DNA of 64,000 nucleotides, taken from DAOUJH01 sp965248955. Its GTDB lineage: Bacteria; Chloroflexota; Dehalococcoidia; Lucifugimonadales; QGNO01. The notes below the pieces were generated by a model that was not told where the DNA came from, made no database searches, and saw only the letters and a program-made list of their open reading frames with translations. How positions within the stretch are numbered: position 1 is the first letter of the stretch; each line of letters starts with the position of its first letter. The position numbers and the translations under genes are program-made. The stretch covers positions 682,001 through 746,000 of the forward strand of contig OZ252212.1 in assembly GCA_965248955.1 (NCBI GenBank), given 5' to 3'. Below are positions 23,977 to 32,567 of the stretch, piece by piece.

Positions 23977-26376
23977 ATGAAGATACCAATATCCTGGCTG
24001 AAAGAATACGTGGACATGGCCTTGCCGGCAAACGAGCTGGCACACCGTTTGACCATGGCCGGCCTGGAGACCGGCGACGTCGAAGTCATAGGCGAGCAAT
24101 GGGACAACATCTCCGTCGGCTTGGTTGTGAAAGCCGAACAGCATCCCAATGCCGACCGGCTCAAGCTGGCCACGGTAGACCTGGGGAGCGAGCGGGTCAC
24201 GGTAGTTTGCGGTGGTCCCAATCTGGCTGAAGGACAGAAGATAGCATTCGCCGGATTGGGGGCGCGCCTGATCAATCCTCAGTCGGGCAAGCCGGAGACG
24301 TTGAAAGAGGCCAACATCCGGGGCGTCGCGTCGCGGGGCATGGTCTGCTCGGAGCGCGAGTTGGGGCTGGGTGAAGACCACGATGGCATACTTGTGCTTA
24401 ACGACGGCGCACCCGTGGGCACTCCACTGGCCGAATACCTGGGCGACGCTGTGCTGAACACCGAAGTTACCCCCAACAGACCCGACTGGCTGTCCATGCT
24501 CGGCGTGGCCTATGAAGTGGCGGCTCTCAGCGGCAGCGGAGTGCGTGAGCCGGACGTCTCCTATCCTGAAGTGGAACCCGTAATCGAGCAGGAGGTCAAG
24601 GTATTCATCGACGACCCTGACCTTGCACCCAGGTACACGGCAAGCCTGATCAAGGGAGTGAAGGTGGGGCCTTCACCGCAGTGGTTGCAAGACCGCCTGG
24701 TCAAAGCGGGCCAGCGTCCTATCAACAACCTGGTGGACATTACCAACTACGTGATGCTGGAATACGGCCAGCCCCTGCACGCTTTCGACTTCGATACGCT
24801 TGGGGAGGGCGTCATACGCGTGCGACGGGCCAAAGCAGGGGAGGCTCTGACCAGCATAGACGGTGAGCAGCGCAAGCTGACAACAGAGATGCTGGCAATC
24901 GCCGACGCTGAAAAGGCGGTGGCCATCGCCGGGGTGATGGGCGGCGCCGAGACTGAGGTGACCCAGAAAACGCGCAATGTACTGCTGGAGTCGGCGAACT
25001 TCAATCCTACGACCATACGCCGCACCGCAGCGGCTCTGCAGATGAGGACCGAGGCCTCCTACAGGTTCGAGCGAGGCTTGAACCCTGAGATGGCGCCCAT
25101 AGCGCTGAGGAGGGCAACGCGGCTGATCCGGCAGATAGCGGGCGGGCAGGTCTCTAAAGGAATCGCCGACGCGTACCCGGGAAAAGCGGACTCCGCAGCG
25201 GTTCGGTTTTCGCTGGACAGGGTTGAAAAGGTGCTGGGGGTCAGGTTCTCCCTGGATGACACGGAACGCGTGCTGGGTTCGCTGGGCTTTACCTTCCAAC
25301 TCAAAGGGCAGGACGTGTTGGAGGTAGAGCCCCCCTACTGGCGCAGTGACATATCGATTGAGGATGACCTAGTTGAAGAGCTGGCACGGACAACGGGATA
25401 CGATGCGATACCCACAACGTTCCTGGGCACGAGTATCCCTCAGCACCACAGACAGCCAGAGAGGGAGCTTAGGGAAAGGGTCAAGGACCTGCTGGTGGAA
25501 ACGGGTCTACAAGAGGTGATTTCATATGCGGTGACCAGCTACGAGACCTTGGAAAATGCCAAAGCGCTGGGAGAAGTGGAACCTCTGATGCTGCGGAACC
25601 CAATGTCTCCGGAACAGCAATACCTGAGGACTTCATTGCGGGGCAGCCTGCTGTCCACCCTGGAGATGAACCAGAGGTACGGTCAGCAGAGCATAAGGCT
25701 GTTTGAAGTGGGGCGTGTATACCTGCCTGACCAGGACGGATTGCCAGAAGAACGCGAGGTCGCGGTAGGCGTAGTTTGGGGAGACCGGACGCCGCTATCG
25801 TGGACAGGCCAGGGTGGCAAGGTGGACTTCTTCGATGCCAAAGGAGTGGTGCAAGCGCTGATGTCGGGGCTGGACGTGAGAGAAGAGTATACGGCAGTTC
25901 ATGACCCGCTGCTTCATCCAGGCAGAACGGCCTCTATCACCGTGGCCGGCGAGCAGGTGGGCGTGGTGGGAGAGGTCAACCCGGAAGCACAGGAGCGGTT
26001 CGGCATATCGGCGGGCGCCGTAGCCATGTTCGAGGTAGACCTGGCAAAGCTGCTGCCCCTGTTGCCGGAGGATGTGCTCCGCTTCGCGCCGCTGCCCAGG
26101 TTCCCCGGCTCGTACAGGGACCTGGCGCTTGTCGTAGACTCCCACGTGCCGGCGGCAAAGCTGGAATCGCTAATCGAACAGCATAACCTTGTGGATACCG
26201 TTACCATCTTTGACGTATACACGGGCAAGGGAGTGCCTGAAGGTAAGCAATCCATCGCCGTGCGCATAAACTTCCAATCAAAGCGACAAACCCTGACGGC
26301 GGAGGCTGTGTCGGCGGCACAGGAGCAGATTATGAGACGGCTTGCTGAAGAGACAGGCGCTGAACTGCGCGGATAG
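23977..26376 (+). CDS. pheT: Phenylalanyl-tRNA synthetase beta subunit
   Basis: A 799-residue protein, the normal length. Domains in order: an N-terminal segment MKIPISWLKEYVDM; a tRNA-binding OB fold with QHPNADRLKLATVDLG (about residues 50-65); the B3/B4 region with LVDITNYVMLEYGQPLHAFD; the B5 region; the catalytic-like core with SYAVTSYETL and LRNPMSPEQQYLRTSL; and a C-terminal anticodon-binding FDX-ACB domain (RFPGSYRDLALVVDSHVPAA). It pairs with PheS, encoded elsewhere. Usually pheS precedes pheT; here it does not. moeA follows 53 bases downstream. Confidence 0.97.
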   Translation: MKIPISWLKEYVDMALPANELAHRLTMAGLETGDVEVIGEQWDNISVGLVVKAEQHPNADRLKLATVDLGSERVTVVCGGPNLAEGQKIAFAGLGARLINPQSGKPETLKEANIRGVASRGMVCSERELGLGEDHDGILVLNDGAPVGTPLAEYLGDAVLNTEVTPNRPDWLSMLGVAYEVAALSGSGVREPDVSYPEVEPVIEQEVKVFIDDPDLAPRYTASLIKGVKVGPSPQWLQDRLVKAGQRPINNLVDITNYVMLEYGQPLHAFDFDTLGEGVIRVRRAKAGEALTSIDGEQRKLTTEMLAIADAEKAVAIAGVMGGAETEVTQKTRNVLLESANFNPTTIRRTAAALQMRTEASYRFERGLNPEMAPIALRRATRLIRQIAGGQVSKGIADAYPGKADSAAVRFSLDRVEKVLGVRFSLDDTERVLGSLGFTFQLKGQDVLEVEPPYWRSDISIEDDLVEELARTTGYDAIPTTFLGTSIPQHHRQPERELRERVKDLLVETGLQEVISYAVTSYETLENAKALGEVEPLMLRNPMSPEQQYLRTSLRGSLLSTLEMNQRYGQQSIRLFEVGRVYLPDQDGLPEEREVAVGVVWGDRTPLSWTGQGGKVDFFDAKGVVQALMSGLDVREEYTAVHDPLLHPGRTASITVAGEQVGVVGEVNPEAQERFGISAGAVAMFEVDLAKLLPLLPEDVLRFAPLPRFPGSYRDLALVVDSHVPAAKLESLIEQHNLVDTVTIFDVYTGKGVPEGKQSIAVRINFQSKRQTLTAEAVSAAQEQIMRRLAEETGAELRG

Positions 26377-26429
26377 CCCAACCCAATGGCCGACGGTCTG
26401 ATTCCGTCGGCAAATGAGTCCACTTCTAG

Positions 26430-27725
26430 ATGATGACTACTGGAGAACACTGGCATAGCCATTCAGAGGATATGCTATCTGTTGAAGAGGCCAGGGACAA
26501 AGTCCTGGCGCTGACGCCGGTTCTAGAGGCTGAGGACGTGCCTCTGCTGGAAGCGCTGGGGCAGGTGCTGGCGGAGGACGCCGTAGCCAGCTTCGACATA
26601 CCGCTTTTGGACAACTCGGCGATGGACGGCTACGCGGTGCGCCACGCGGATATAGAAGGCGCAACTCCCCAGCGGAGCAGACTGCTCAGGGTTACGGGCT
26701 ACGTGGCCGCGGGCCAGATCCCGCATACTAAGGTCAGCGAAGGCACGGCGGTACGGATAATGACGGGAGCGCCCATACCGCCCGACGCGGATACCGTGGT
26801 CCCTTTTGAAGAGACCGACGAGGTGGAACGGAGTGCCGAGGGACGCCCTATCGACGAGGTTCTGGTAAGGAAAGAGGTCACCATGGGCGAATTTGTGCGC
26901 CGGGCGGCGGAAGACGTTGAGAAGGGTGAAGTGACCCTGCACAAAGGCGCCGTGCTCAGAGCCAGCGAAATTGGAGTGCTGGCATCTCTGGGATACGTGT
27001 CAGTGAAGGTCGTGCGGCGCCCCGTGATAGCCGTGCTGGCCACGGGAGACGAGTTGCTGGAGCCCGGGCAGAAACTGGAGGCGGGAAAGATATACGATAG
27101 CAACAGCTACGGCATAGCAGCGTTGGTCAAACGGTACGGAGGGGTGCCCCAGGTACTGGGAATTGCCAGAGACAACATGGATTCCATGGGTGAAGCACTG
27201 GATCGAGGGCTGGAGGCGGACATGCTGATAACGTCGGCAGGGGTTTCCAAGGGCGACTATGATATGGTCAAAGACGTCCTGGCGGAGCATGGTGAAATAG
27301 CCTTTTGGTCGGTTAGAATGCGACCGGCCAAACCGCTGGCGTTCGGAACGCTGAAAGGCCCGGGCGGGCGCAAAATGCCTCACCTTGGACTGCCGGGGAA
27401 CCCTGCCAGTGCCATGGTGGCGTTTGAACAGTTGGGCCGGCCGGCTATATTGAAGATGATGGGCCGCGCAAACCTGGAAAAGCCCACGGTGGACGCTGTG
27501 CTGGAGGACCCCATCATCAACAGCGACGGACGCCGCGTGTACGCCAGGGCCATAGTGAGGAAAAGAAACCAGACCTACTACGCACGTCTTACGGGGCCTC
27601 AAGGATCGAATATTCTGACCTCCATGGCTAGGGCAAACGGACTTGCCATCTGCCCTGAGGACGTGGAGATAATGGAGAAAGGCCGGATTGTGCAAGTCCA
27701 GATGCTGGACTGGGACAAGGGATAA
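26430..27725 (+). CDS. moeA: Molybdopterin molybdenumtransferase MoeA
   Basis: A 431-residue protein that inserts molybdate into adenylylated molybdopterin. Family signatures: LLEALGQVLAEDAVASFDIP, then PLLDNSAMDGYAVRHADI, GTAVRIMTGAPIPPDADTVV, the molybdopterin-binding core VIAVLATGDELLEPGQ, GIARDNMDSMGEAL, TSAGVSKGDYDMVKDVL, and HLGLPGNPASAMVAFE. It has the usual MoeA N, MPT-binding and C-terminal domains. The start is uncertain among ATGs at 26430, 26433 and 26472. Molybdoenzymes are therefore expected in this organism. It lies between pheT and a small unknown gene on the same strand. Confidence 0.93.
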   Translation: MMTTGEHWHSHSEDMLSVEEARDKVLALTPVLEAEDVPLLEALGQVLAEDAVASFDIPLLDNSAMDGYAVRHADIEGATPQRSRLLRVTGYVAAGQIPHTKVSEGTAVRIMTGAPIPPDADTVVPFEETDEVERSAEGRPIDEVLVRKEVTMGEFVRRAAEDVEKGEVTLHKGAVLRASEIGVLASLGYVSVKVVRRPVIAVLATGDELLEPGQKLEAGKIYDSNSYGIAALVKRYGGVPQVLGIARDNMDSMGEALDRGLEADMLITSAGVSKGDYDMVKDVLAEHGEIAFWSVRMRPAKPLAFGTLKGPGGRKMPHLGLPGNPASAMVAFEQLGRPAILKMMGRANLEKPTVDAVLEDPIINSDGRRVYARAIVRKRNQTYYARLTGPQGSNILTSMARANGLAICPEDVEIMEKGRIVQVQMLDWDKG

Positions 27726-27741
27726 TCAGCTAATAAGGGAG

Positions 27742-28209
27742 ATGAACGTGGTCTTAGATCAGGAAGAAGAACAAGACTCTAGATACCTGTCAGCTACCTT
27801 CAAGGTGGACTCGGGAAGATTGGAATCCCTGGGCCGCTCCATGGGCTTGCTGTTGTTGCACAGGCGTTGCCCCTCATGCTGGGCAACGCTGATCAACGAG
27901 CCGGACCAAGGGCTGAGCATAAAAGCCAAGGAGCACTTGAAGCGCATAGCTGAGCAGTGCTCCAAGCAGCCGGACTACATAAAGCACGGCATGCCTATCA
28001 TGGAGGCGGTGTTCCGCATCCTGCTGAGCCACCAGGGGGGACCGCTCTCTGTGGAAGAAATCCTGGACGAGCTACAAGAAAGGTGGACAGACCCCACCAA
28101 CCCAAGAGACCCAACTCCTGACAAGATTTACAGGATTCTAGCCGGGGATAGATTCTACGGGATAGTGATGGAAACCCCTCCGTCTGAGCCCGTGGAGGAA
28201 TCTTCCTAA
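27742..28209 (+). CDS. Conserved small protein of unknown function
   Basis: A 155-residue soluble, charged protein that I do not recognise. It has a single CPSCW motif near residue 45 and a C-terminal helical region (MEAVFRILLSHQGGPLSVEE ILDELQERW) that looks like a winged-helix half. ATG 27742 follows AAGGGAG. It sits 16 bases after moeA, so it is probably in the same transcript, and ends convergent with rplT. Confidence 0.6.
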   Translation: MNVVLDQEEEQDSRYLSATFKVDSGRLESLGRSMGLLLLHRRCPSCWATLINEPDQGLSIKAKEHLKRIAEQCSKQPDYIKHGMPIMEAVFRILLSHQGGPLSVEEILDELQERWTDPTNPRDPTPDKIYRILAGDRFYGIVMETPPSEPVEESS

Positions 28210-28252
28210 CCGGCCTCCGGCAACGCCGCCCTTCTGCGTTTGCGCCTCTCGG

Positions 28253-28612
28253 CTAAGCGGCCAGGTGTTGCTTGGCAGTGGTCGCCAAATGGGAAAAAGC
28301 CGCCCGGTCCATGACGGCAATGTCCGCCAGCATCTTCCGGTCTACTTCCACGTTGGCCAGCTTGAGGCCATGAATGAACGTATTGTAGTTGAGCCCTTCC
28401 TGCCTGGCAGCAGCGCTTATGCGCAGTATCCAGAGGCGGCGGAAGTCGCCTTTGCGCTCTCTGCGGTGAGCGTAGGAGTAGGCCATGGCCTTGGTGAGCG
28501 ACTCTTTGGCCCTCCTGTAAAGGCGGTGTCGTACTCCCTTGTGCCCCCTGGTGAGGGAAAGAACTTTAGCGCGTCGCCGGTGCTTGGTCACACCGCGTTT
28601 GACTCTAGCCAA
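28253..28612 (-). CDS. rplT: Ribosomal protein bL20
   Basis: A 119-residue basic protein matching bL20: it opens MARVKRGVTKHRRRAKVL, continues RAKESLTKAMAYSYAHRRER and RRLWILRISAAARQEGLNYN, and ends with the family helix HLATTAKQHLAA. bL20 binds 23S rRNA early in large-subunit assembly and can repress its own operon. It is the last gene of infC-rpmI-rplT. Confidence 0.97.
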   Translation of the reverse strand: MARVKRGVTKHRRRAKVLSLTRGHKGVRHRLYRRAKESLTKAMAYSYAHRRERKGDFRRLWILRISAAARQEGLNYNTFIHGLKLANVEVDRKMLADIAVMDRAAFSHLATTAKQHLAA

Positions 28613-28658
28613 AATGTCTCCTTTGAATGCAGGTCACGTCCAGGTACCCGGGCGGTCC

Positions 28659-28859
28659 CTATTTAGCGTAGGGAATGAGACGGCGCAACTTGGGCTTGTC
28701 CGCCTTGCTTACGGGCACCGTATCATCAAACATGCGGCGGGAACGCTTGGACTTCTTGCGCCGCAGGTGGCTGCTCAAGCCCTTCATTCGCAACGCCTTG
28801 CCGCCGCCTGAGTAGCGAAAGCGAGCCTTTGCACCTTTATGTGTCTTGAGTTTCGGCAT
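28659..28859 (-). CDS. rpmI: Ribosomal protein bL35
   Basis: A 66-residue, very basic protein: MPKLKTHKGAKARFRYSGGG starts it, then LSSHLRRKKSKRSRR, both typical of bL35. It lies between infC and rplT in the standard order, 15 bases after infC's stop. Confidence 0.97.
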   Translation of the reverse strand: MPKLKTHKGAKARFRYSGGGKALRMKGLSSHLRRKKSKRSRRMFDDTVPVSKADKPKLRRLIPYAK

Positions 28860-28874
28860 CTGTTCCTCTGAGAA

Positions 28875-29459
28875 CTAGAGACTGACAAGCTCGGCTTTTT
28901 CCGACGGCCCGCCGGCTGTCTCCTGTGTTTTCGCAGTTCCTTTGCCCGCAGCTGTACCCGGCGCCAGAATGATGCTGAGCATACGCCCCTCCATGGTGGG
29001 GGCCTTCTCCAGCTTGGAGATGCTCTGCAAGCCTTCAGCAACTTTGCGAAGAAGCGAGACACCCAGCTCCGGGTGAGTAATGGACCTTCCCCTGAAGAGG
29101 ACGGTCACTTTTACTTTGGCTCCGCTGTCCAGGAACTTCCTGATGGTGCGCTCCTTGGCATCCAGGTCATGCTGACCGATGTTGGGCCTGAGCCGCACTT
29201 CACGGAGTTCAATAGATCTCTGGGATTTCTTGGCTTCCTTTTCCTTTTTAGCCTGCTCGTAACGGAAACGCCCGTAGTCCAGCAAACGGCAGACAGGAGG
29301 GTCGGCGCCGGGTGCAACCTCCACCAAGTCCAGATCCCGCTCCTGGGCTAATGCCATGGCTTCCTGGATTCTCATGATGCCTAGCTGCTGACCCTGTTCA
29401 TCCACAACGCGAACGCTGGGTGAGCGTATAGCCCTGTTGGCCCGGTACTCTCTAGCTAT
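28875..29459 (-). CDS. infC: Translation initiation factor IF-3, with an apparent AUA start
   Basis: IF-3 binds the 30S subunit and checks the start codon. The protein is 194 residues if read from 29459: IAREYRANRAIRSPSVRVVD continues into DEQGQQLGIMRIQEAMALAQ, VEVAPGADPPVCRLLDYGRF, and the C-terminal domain LRPNIGQHDLDAKERTIRKF. The conserved N-terminal 'R.N..IR...VR..D' block needs residues upstream of the only nearby GTG (29405), which would cut the protein at VDEQG. In frame upstream there is no ATG, GTG or TTG before a TGA. The best site is ATA at 29457-29459, preceded by GAGGTG with 7-base spacing; CTG six bases earlier is too close to it. Non-AUG infC starts (AUU in E. coli) allow IF-3 to regulate itself. 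Confidence 0.9.
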   Translation of the reverse strand: MAREYRANRAIRSPSVRVVDEQGQQLGIMRIQEAMALAQERDLDLVEVAPGADPPVCRLLDYGRFRYEQAKKEKEAKKSQRSIELREVRLRPNIGQHDLDAKERTIRKFLDSGAKVKVTVLFRGRSITHPELGVSLLRKVAEGLQSISKLEKAPTMEGRMLSIILAPGTAAGKGTAKTQETAGGPSEKAELVSL

Positions 29460-29500
29460 CCTCAGTCACCTCTCTTTTTCTTCGAATCGATTAGGTGAGG

Positions 29501-29530
29501 AATATACCACAGCATGGCTGAAGCAGTAAA
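29501..29530 (-). promoter_or_regulatory. Promoter of infC-rpmI-rplT
   Basis: On the minus strand TTTACT (29525-29530) and TATATT (29501-29506) are 18 bases apart, about 40 bases before the infC coding start. Confidence 0.5.
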
Positions 29531-29578
29531 GGTTTGCGGATGAGCACGCCCTTGGCTTCCGGTGTTAGCTGTATGCAT

Positions 29579-29605
29579 GGATTGCTTTCGGTTCCTCACA
29601 ATGAC
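29579..29605 (-). repeat. Dispersed repeat family A, copy 4
   Basis: GGATTGCTTTCGGTTCCTCA then CAATGAC, an inverse copy of the 450-480 unit. It lies in the divergent gap between infC and the VOC gene; the rest of that gap (29531-29752) shows nothing else. Confidence 0.7.
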
Positions 29606-29752
29606 GGTCAGCCTCTTAGACATGGTAAACTCAACCGTAGAAGGACACGGGCTTTGTTCTAAGGCCCAGATTTGACTTTAGCAGCACGCTGGCCAGTCGC
29701 TCGGGTAACTCGTAGCCCATGAGAGACCGATTCGCAAATTGGGAGGATCAAT

Positions 29753-30124
29753 ATGGAGCTTGGCGCCTTTTCGGTTAGTTTGGCTGTCCAAGACCTCGAG
29801 GCTTCGAGAACCTTCTACGAGAAGCTGGGATTCGAGGTCGTTGCAGGTGAACCTTCAGAGAACTGGCAGATCCTAAGGAACGGGAGCTGCACGATAGGTA
29901 TCTTCCAGGGGATGTTCGAAAAGAGCATGCTGACTTTCAATCCAGGGTGGGATAGCCAGGGCCAAAACCTCCAAACCTATACAGACGTGCGCGACCTGCA
30001 GCGGCAGTTCAAAGCGGAGGGCCTACAACTACAGGTTGAAGCAGACGAAAACAGCACAGGACCGGCGAGCTTTGTGCTAACCGACCCTGACGGCAATCCA
30101 ATCTTGGTGGACCAACACGTTTGA
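29753..30124 (+). CDS. VOC-superfamily (glyoxalase-like) protein
   Basis: A 123-residue single VOC domain. It has two beta-alpha-beta-beta halves: FSVSLAVQDLEASRTFYEKL GFEVV at the start and GPASFVLTDPDGNPILVDQH near the end, the classic VOC bookends. GGGAGG lies eight bases before the ATG. Such proteins are metal enzymes or resistance proteins; specificity is not visible. It lies isolated between the infC and thrS operons, which read the other way. Confidence 0.8.
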   Translation: MELGAFSVSLAVQDLEASRTFYEKLGFEVVAGEPSENWQILRNGSCTIGIFQGMFEKSMLTFNPGWDSQGQNLQTYTDVRDLQRQFKAEGLQLQVEADENSTGPASFVLTDPDGNPILVDQHV

Positions 30125-30167
30125 TAATAAGTAACCTTGTACCTGCTCTGAGACCGTATCCTCACCC

Positions 30168-30198
30168 CGCCGGATTGGTTCGGTTCCTCGCACTAACG
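30168..30198 (-). repeat. Dispersed repeat family A, copy 5 (diverged)
   Basis: CGCCGGATTGGTTCGGTTCC then TCGCACTAACG, a diverged inverse copy of the family A unit, between the VOC gene and the 3' end of thrS. Confidence 0.6.
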
Positions 30199-30241
30199 GA
30201 AGAGGTGGAATCCAAGCAAGGATGAACGGGTCTGGGGTAGT

Positions 30242-31996
30242 CTAAGTGTATGCTGATATGGCCCCTTTGATAGACGCCAGGGCCTGCTCCACGGGCATGG
30301 AACCCAGGTCTTCGTTGGAGCGCAGGCGCACGGAGACGCTGTCCGATTGGGCCTCGCGGTCACCTACGATGAGCATGTATGGCACCTTCTTCAGCTGGGC
30401 GTCGCGGACCTTGGCGTTCATCCTCTCGTTGCGGTCATCGACATCGACGCGGATGTCGTTCTGGGCCAGCCGCTGCTCGACCTGCCTGGCATACTCCACG
30501 TGCCTGTCGGCGATGGGTATTACCACGGCCTGTACGGGCGCCAGCCAAACGGGGAAAGCGCCCTCATAGTGCTCAATCAGAACGCCCATGAACCTCTCCA
30601 GCGAGCCGACCATGGCCTTGTGCAGCACCACGGGGCGTCGTCTCGAACTGTCGTGGTCCACGTATTCCAGATCGAACCGCTCAGGCAGGGAGAAGTCGAG
30701 TTGGATGGTGCCGAGCTGCCATTCGCGGTCGAGGGCATCGGGAACGAAGAAGTCTATCTTGGGGCCGTAGAAAGCGCCCTCACCGGGGAAGGGTTCAAAT
30801 GGAAGGCCCGTCTCTTCCAGCACGCTGCGCAGCGCCAGCTCAGCCCTGTCCCACATCTCATCGGAACCCACTCGCCTCTCCGGCCTCAGGGAGAGGGCGA
30901 TGCGTACGCGATCAAATTTGAACAGAGAGTAGGTCTGCCGGTACATGCGGATGAGCGTGAGAACCTCCGTGGCAATCTGGTCAGGCGTGCAGAAAATATG
31001 GGCGTCGTCCTGTGAGAAGGTGCGTACCCTGGTCAGGCCGTGGATAACCCCCGAGCGCTCGTAGCGGTGAAGCCTGCCAAAGTCGGCGATGCGGAGGGGG
31101 AGGTCACGGTAGGAGTGAAGCCGTGAGGCGTAGATCAAGGCGTGAGCCGGGCAGTTCATGGGCTTCACGGCGTACTCACGCTGGTCCTGGTGGATGACGT
31201 ACATATTCTCGTGGTAGTTCTGGTAGTGGCCGGAGCGCTGCCACAGGTCGGTATCGAATATCTGCGGGGTTATCACTTCCTGATAGCCGTGCCGCTTGTA
31301 GAGTTCCCTGACGTAGCTCATCAGGGCGTGATAGACCACGGCGCCCTTGGGGAGGAAGAAGGGGCTGGCCGGGGCTATTGGGTCGATGATGAACAGGTCA
31401 AGCTCGGCGCCAAGGCGGCGATGGTCGCGCCGCTGGGCCTCTTCCAGCTTGTCCACATAGGCATCCAGCTTGTCCCTGGACTCGAAAGCGGTGCCGTAAA
31501 TGCGTTGTAGCATGGGTCGCTTTTCATCGCCGCGCCAGTATGCACCGGCCACGGAGAGCAGCTTGAAGGCCTTAATCTCAGCGGTGGAATCTACGTGCGA
31601 CCCGCGGCAGAGGTCTTCAAAGTTGCCGTGCCTGTAAAAGGTTATGGCCTCTCCGGGCGGAAGGTCATCGATGATCTCCAACTTGAAGGGCTGGTCCTTT
31701 TCCAGCTTCTTGGCCTGCTCAGGGGAAAGCTCGCGGCCCGTGAAGGGCAGACCGGCGCGTATGCTCTGCTCCATGCGGTTCTCTATGGCTTCCAGGTCCT
31801 CAGGGGTAAAGGGCCGTGAGACAAGGAAATCGTAGTAGAAACCGTTATCCGTGGGCGGGCCTATGGCCAGCTTGGCCTCAGGGAAAAGCTCCATGACAGC
31901 CTCAGCCATGACGTGGGCGGCGGAGTGCCGCAAACGGTAGCGGTAATCGGCGATTTCAGGGGATGCGTCTTCAGAACCTACGTTGATTTGTTCCAT
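30242..31996 (-). CDS. thrS: Threonyl-tRNA synthetase without a TGS domain
   Basis: A 584-residue class II synthetase. It starts directly in the N2 editing domain (RLRHSAAHVMAEAVMELFPE, with the HxxxH metal motif; later DLCRGSHV, where Cys and His complete the site). The usual N-terminal TGS domain of about 60 residues is absent. Catalytic domain: MNCPAHALIY (zinc Cys), motif 2 RYERSGVIHGLTRVRTFSQD, and motif 3 near GSLERFMGVLIEHYEGAFP. The C-terminal anticodon-binding domain is present (VVIPIADRHVEYARQVEQRL onward). GGAGGTG stands just before the ATG and could be masked by its leader. TGS-less ThrRS proteins do exist. Confidence 0.95.
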   Translation of the reverse strand: MEQINVGSEDASPEIADYRYRLRHSAAHVMAEAVMELFPEAKLAIGPPTDNGFYYDFLVSRPFTPEDLEAIENRMEQSIRAGLPFTGRELSPEQAKKLEKDQPFKLEIIDDLPPGEAITFYRHGNFEDLCRGSHVDSTAEIKAFKLLSVAGAYWRGDEKRPMLQRIYGTAFESRDKLDAYVDKLEEAQRRDHRRLGAELDLFIIDPIAPASPFFLPKGAVVYHALMSYVRELYKRHGYQEVITPQIFDTDLWQRSGHYQNYHENMYVIHQDQREYAVKPMNCPAHALIYASRLHSYRDLPLRIADFGRLHRYERSGVIHGLTRVRTFSQDDAHIFCTPDQIATEVLTLIRMYRQTYSLFKFDRVRIALSLRPERRVGSDEMWDRAELALRSVLEETGLPFEPFPGEGAFYGPKIDFFVPDALDREWQLGTIQLDFSLPERFDLEYVDHDSSRRRPVVLHKAMVGSLERFMGVLIEHYEGAFPVWLAPVQAVVIPIADRHVEYARQVEQRLAQNDIRVDVDDRNERMNAKVRDAQLKKVPYMLIVGDREAQSDSVSVRLRSNEDLGSMPVEQALASIKGAISAYT

Positions 31997-32001
31997 AAGT
32001 C

Positions 32002-32078
32002 ACCTCCGGTGTAGCTAACAGCCAGTTGTCGCAGCTATACCTGTGCGGTGACACCGGGGGTGGTTGGCCCCCGGAGGT
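32002..32078 (-). promoter_or_regulatory. Possible thrS leader with a masked ribosome binding site
   Basis: The Shine-Dalgarno segment CCGGAGGT (32002-32009 on this strand) is perfectly complementary to ACCTCCGG at 32071-32078 in the same leader. The upstream arm can instead form a hairpin, CCGGGGG (32068-32074) with CCCCCGG (32054-32060). The two pairings share bases, so they exclude each other. A third hairpin pairs GGTATAGCT with AGCTACACC just before the start. Folding is inferred by eye. Confidence 0.4.
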
Positions 32079-32165
32079 TACTCCTATGTGAGAATCCGTT
32101 CTGAAGCATGGACGCAAACTATATTAAGGGACTCGCCGCGGCGTTAGCAAGGCCTTGCCAAACGT

Positions 32166-32423
32166 TCAGCCTCTTTCAAGCTGCTCTACGATCATCTCCA
32201 CGGATGCCCCGACGCGCGCTTCCGTAAAACCGTCGTATTCCCAGGCCGGCACGTGGATTTTGTGGCAGTCAAAGCAGGCGCGGGGGATGTCTTCCAAGTG
32301 GACTTCGCCTTCGGTGCACCGCCCGGTCCACTGGCCGGTGGGCACTATGCGGAACGGCTGCTCCGCACCAAGCTCGCGGACAAGCTCCGCTTCAAAGAGG
32401 GCTTTGATTTGATTGAACTCCAT
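32166..32423 (-). CDS. Small protein of unknown function with a CxxCH motif
   Basis: An 85-residue protein, not recognised. The N-terminal half is acidic and helical. The middle contains CFDCHKIHVP, which includes CxxCH, a heme c attachment pattern. However, there is no signal peptide, so heme attachment is unlikely; the Cys and His residues may bind zinc instead. No good ribosome binding site precedes the ATG. It lies just upstream of the thrS leader on the same strand. Confidence 0.45.
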   Translation of the reverse strand: MEFNQIKALFEAELVRELGAEQPFRIVPTGQWTGRCTEGEVHLEDIPRACFDCHKIHVPAWEYDGFTEARVGASVEMIVEQLERG

Positions 32424-32567
32424 ACGGCTATTCTAGCGCAGGGGGAAAGAGGCATATTGCCGCGCTTCTTGATGTTATATTTGTAATCCCACGTAGCGAC
32501 GGCGACGTGGCCAAAGCTGATATGACATAGGCCTGCTGACAGTATAGTAATATAAGAGAACTCAAAG

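Noticed and set aside
32166..32423. Cytochrome c call from the CxxCH motif
   Set aside because: The protein has no signal peptide or membrane anchor, so heme attachment outside the cytoplasm is unlikely; kept as an unknown small protein.
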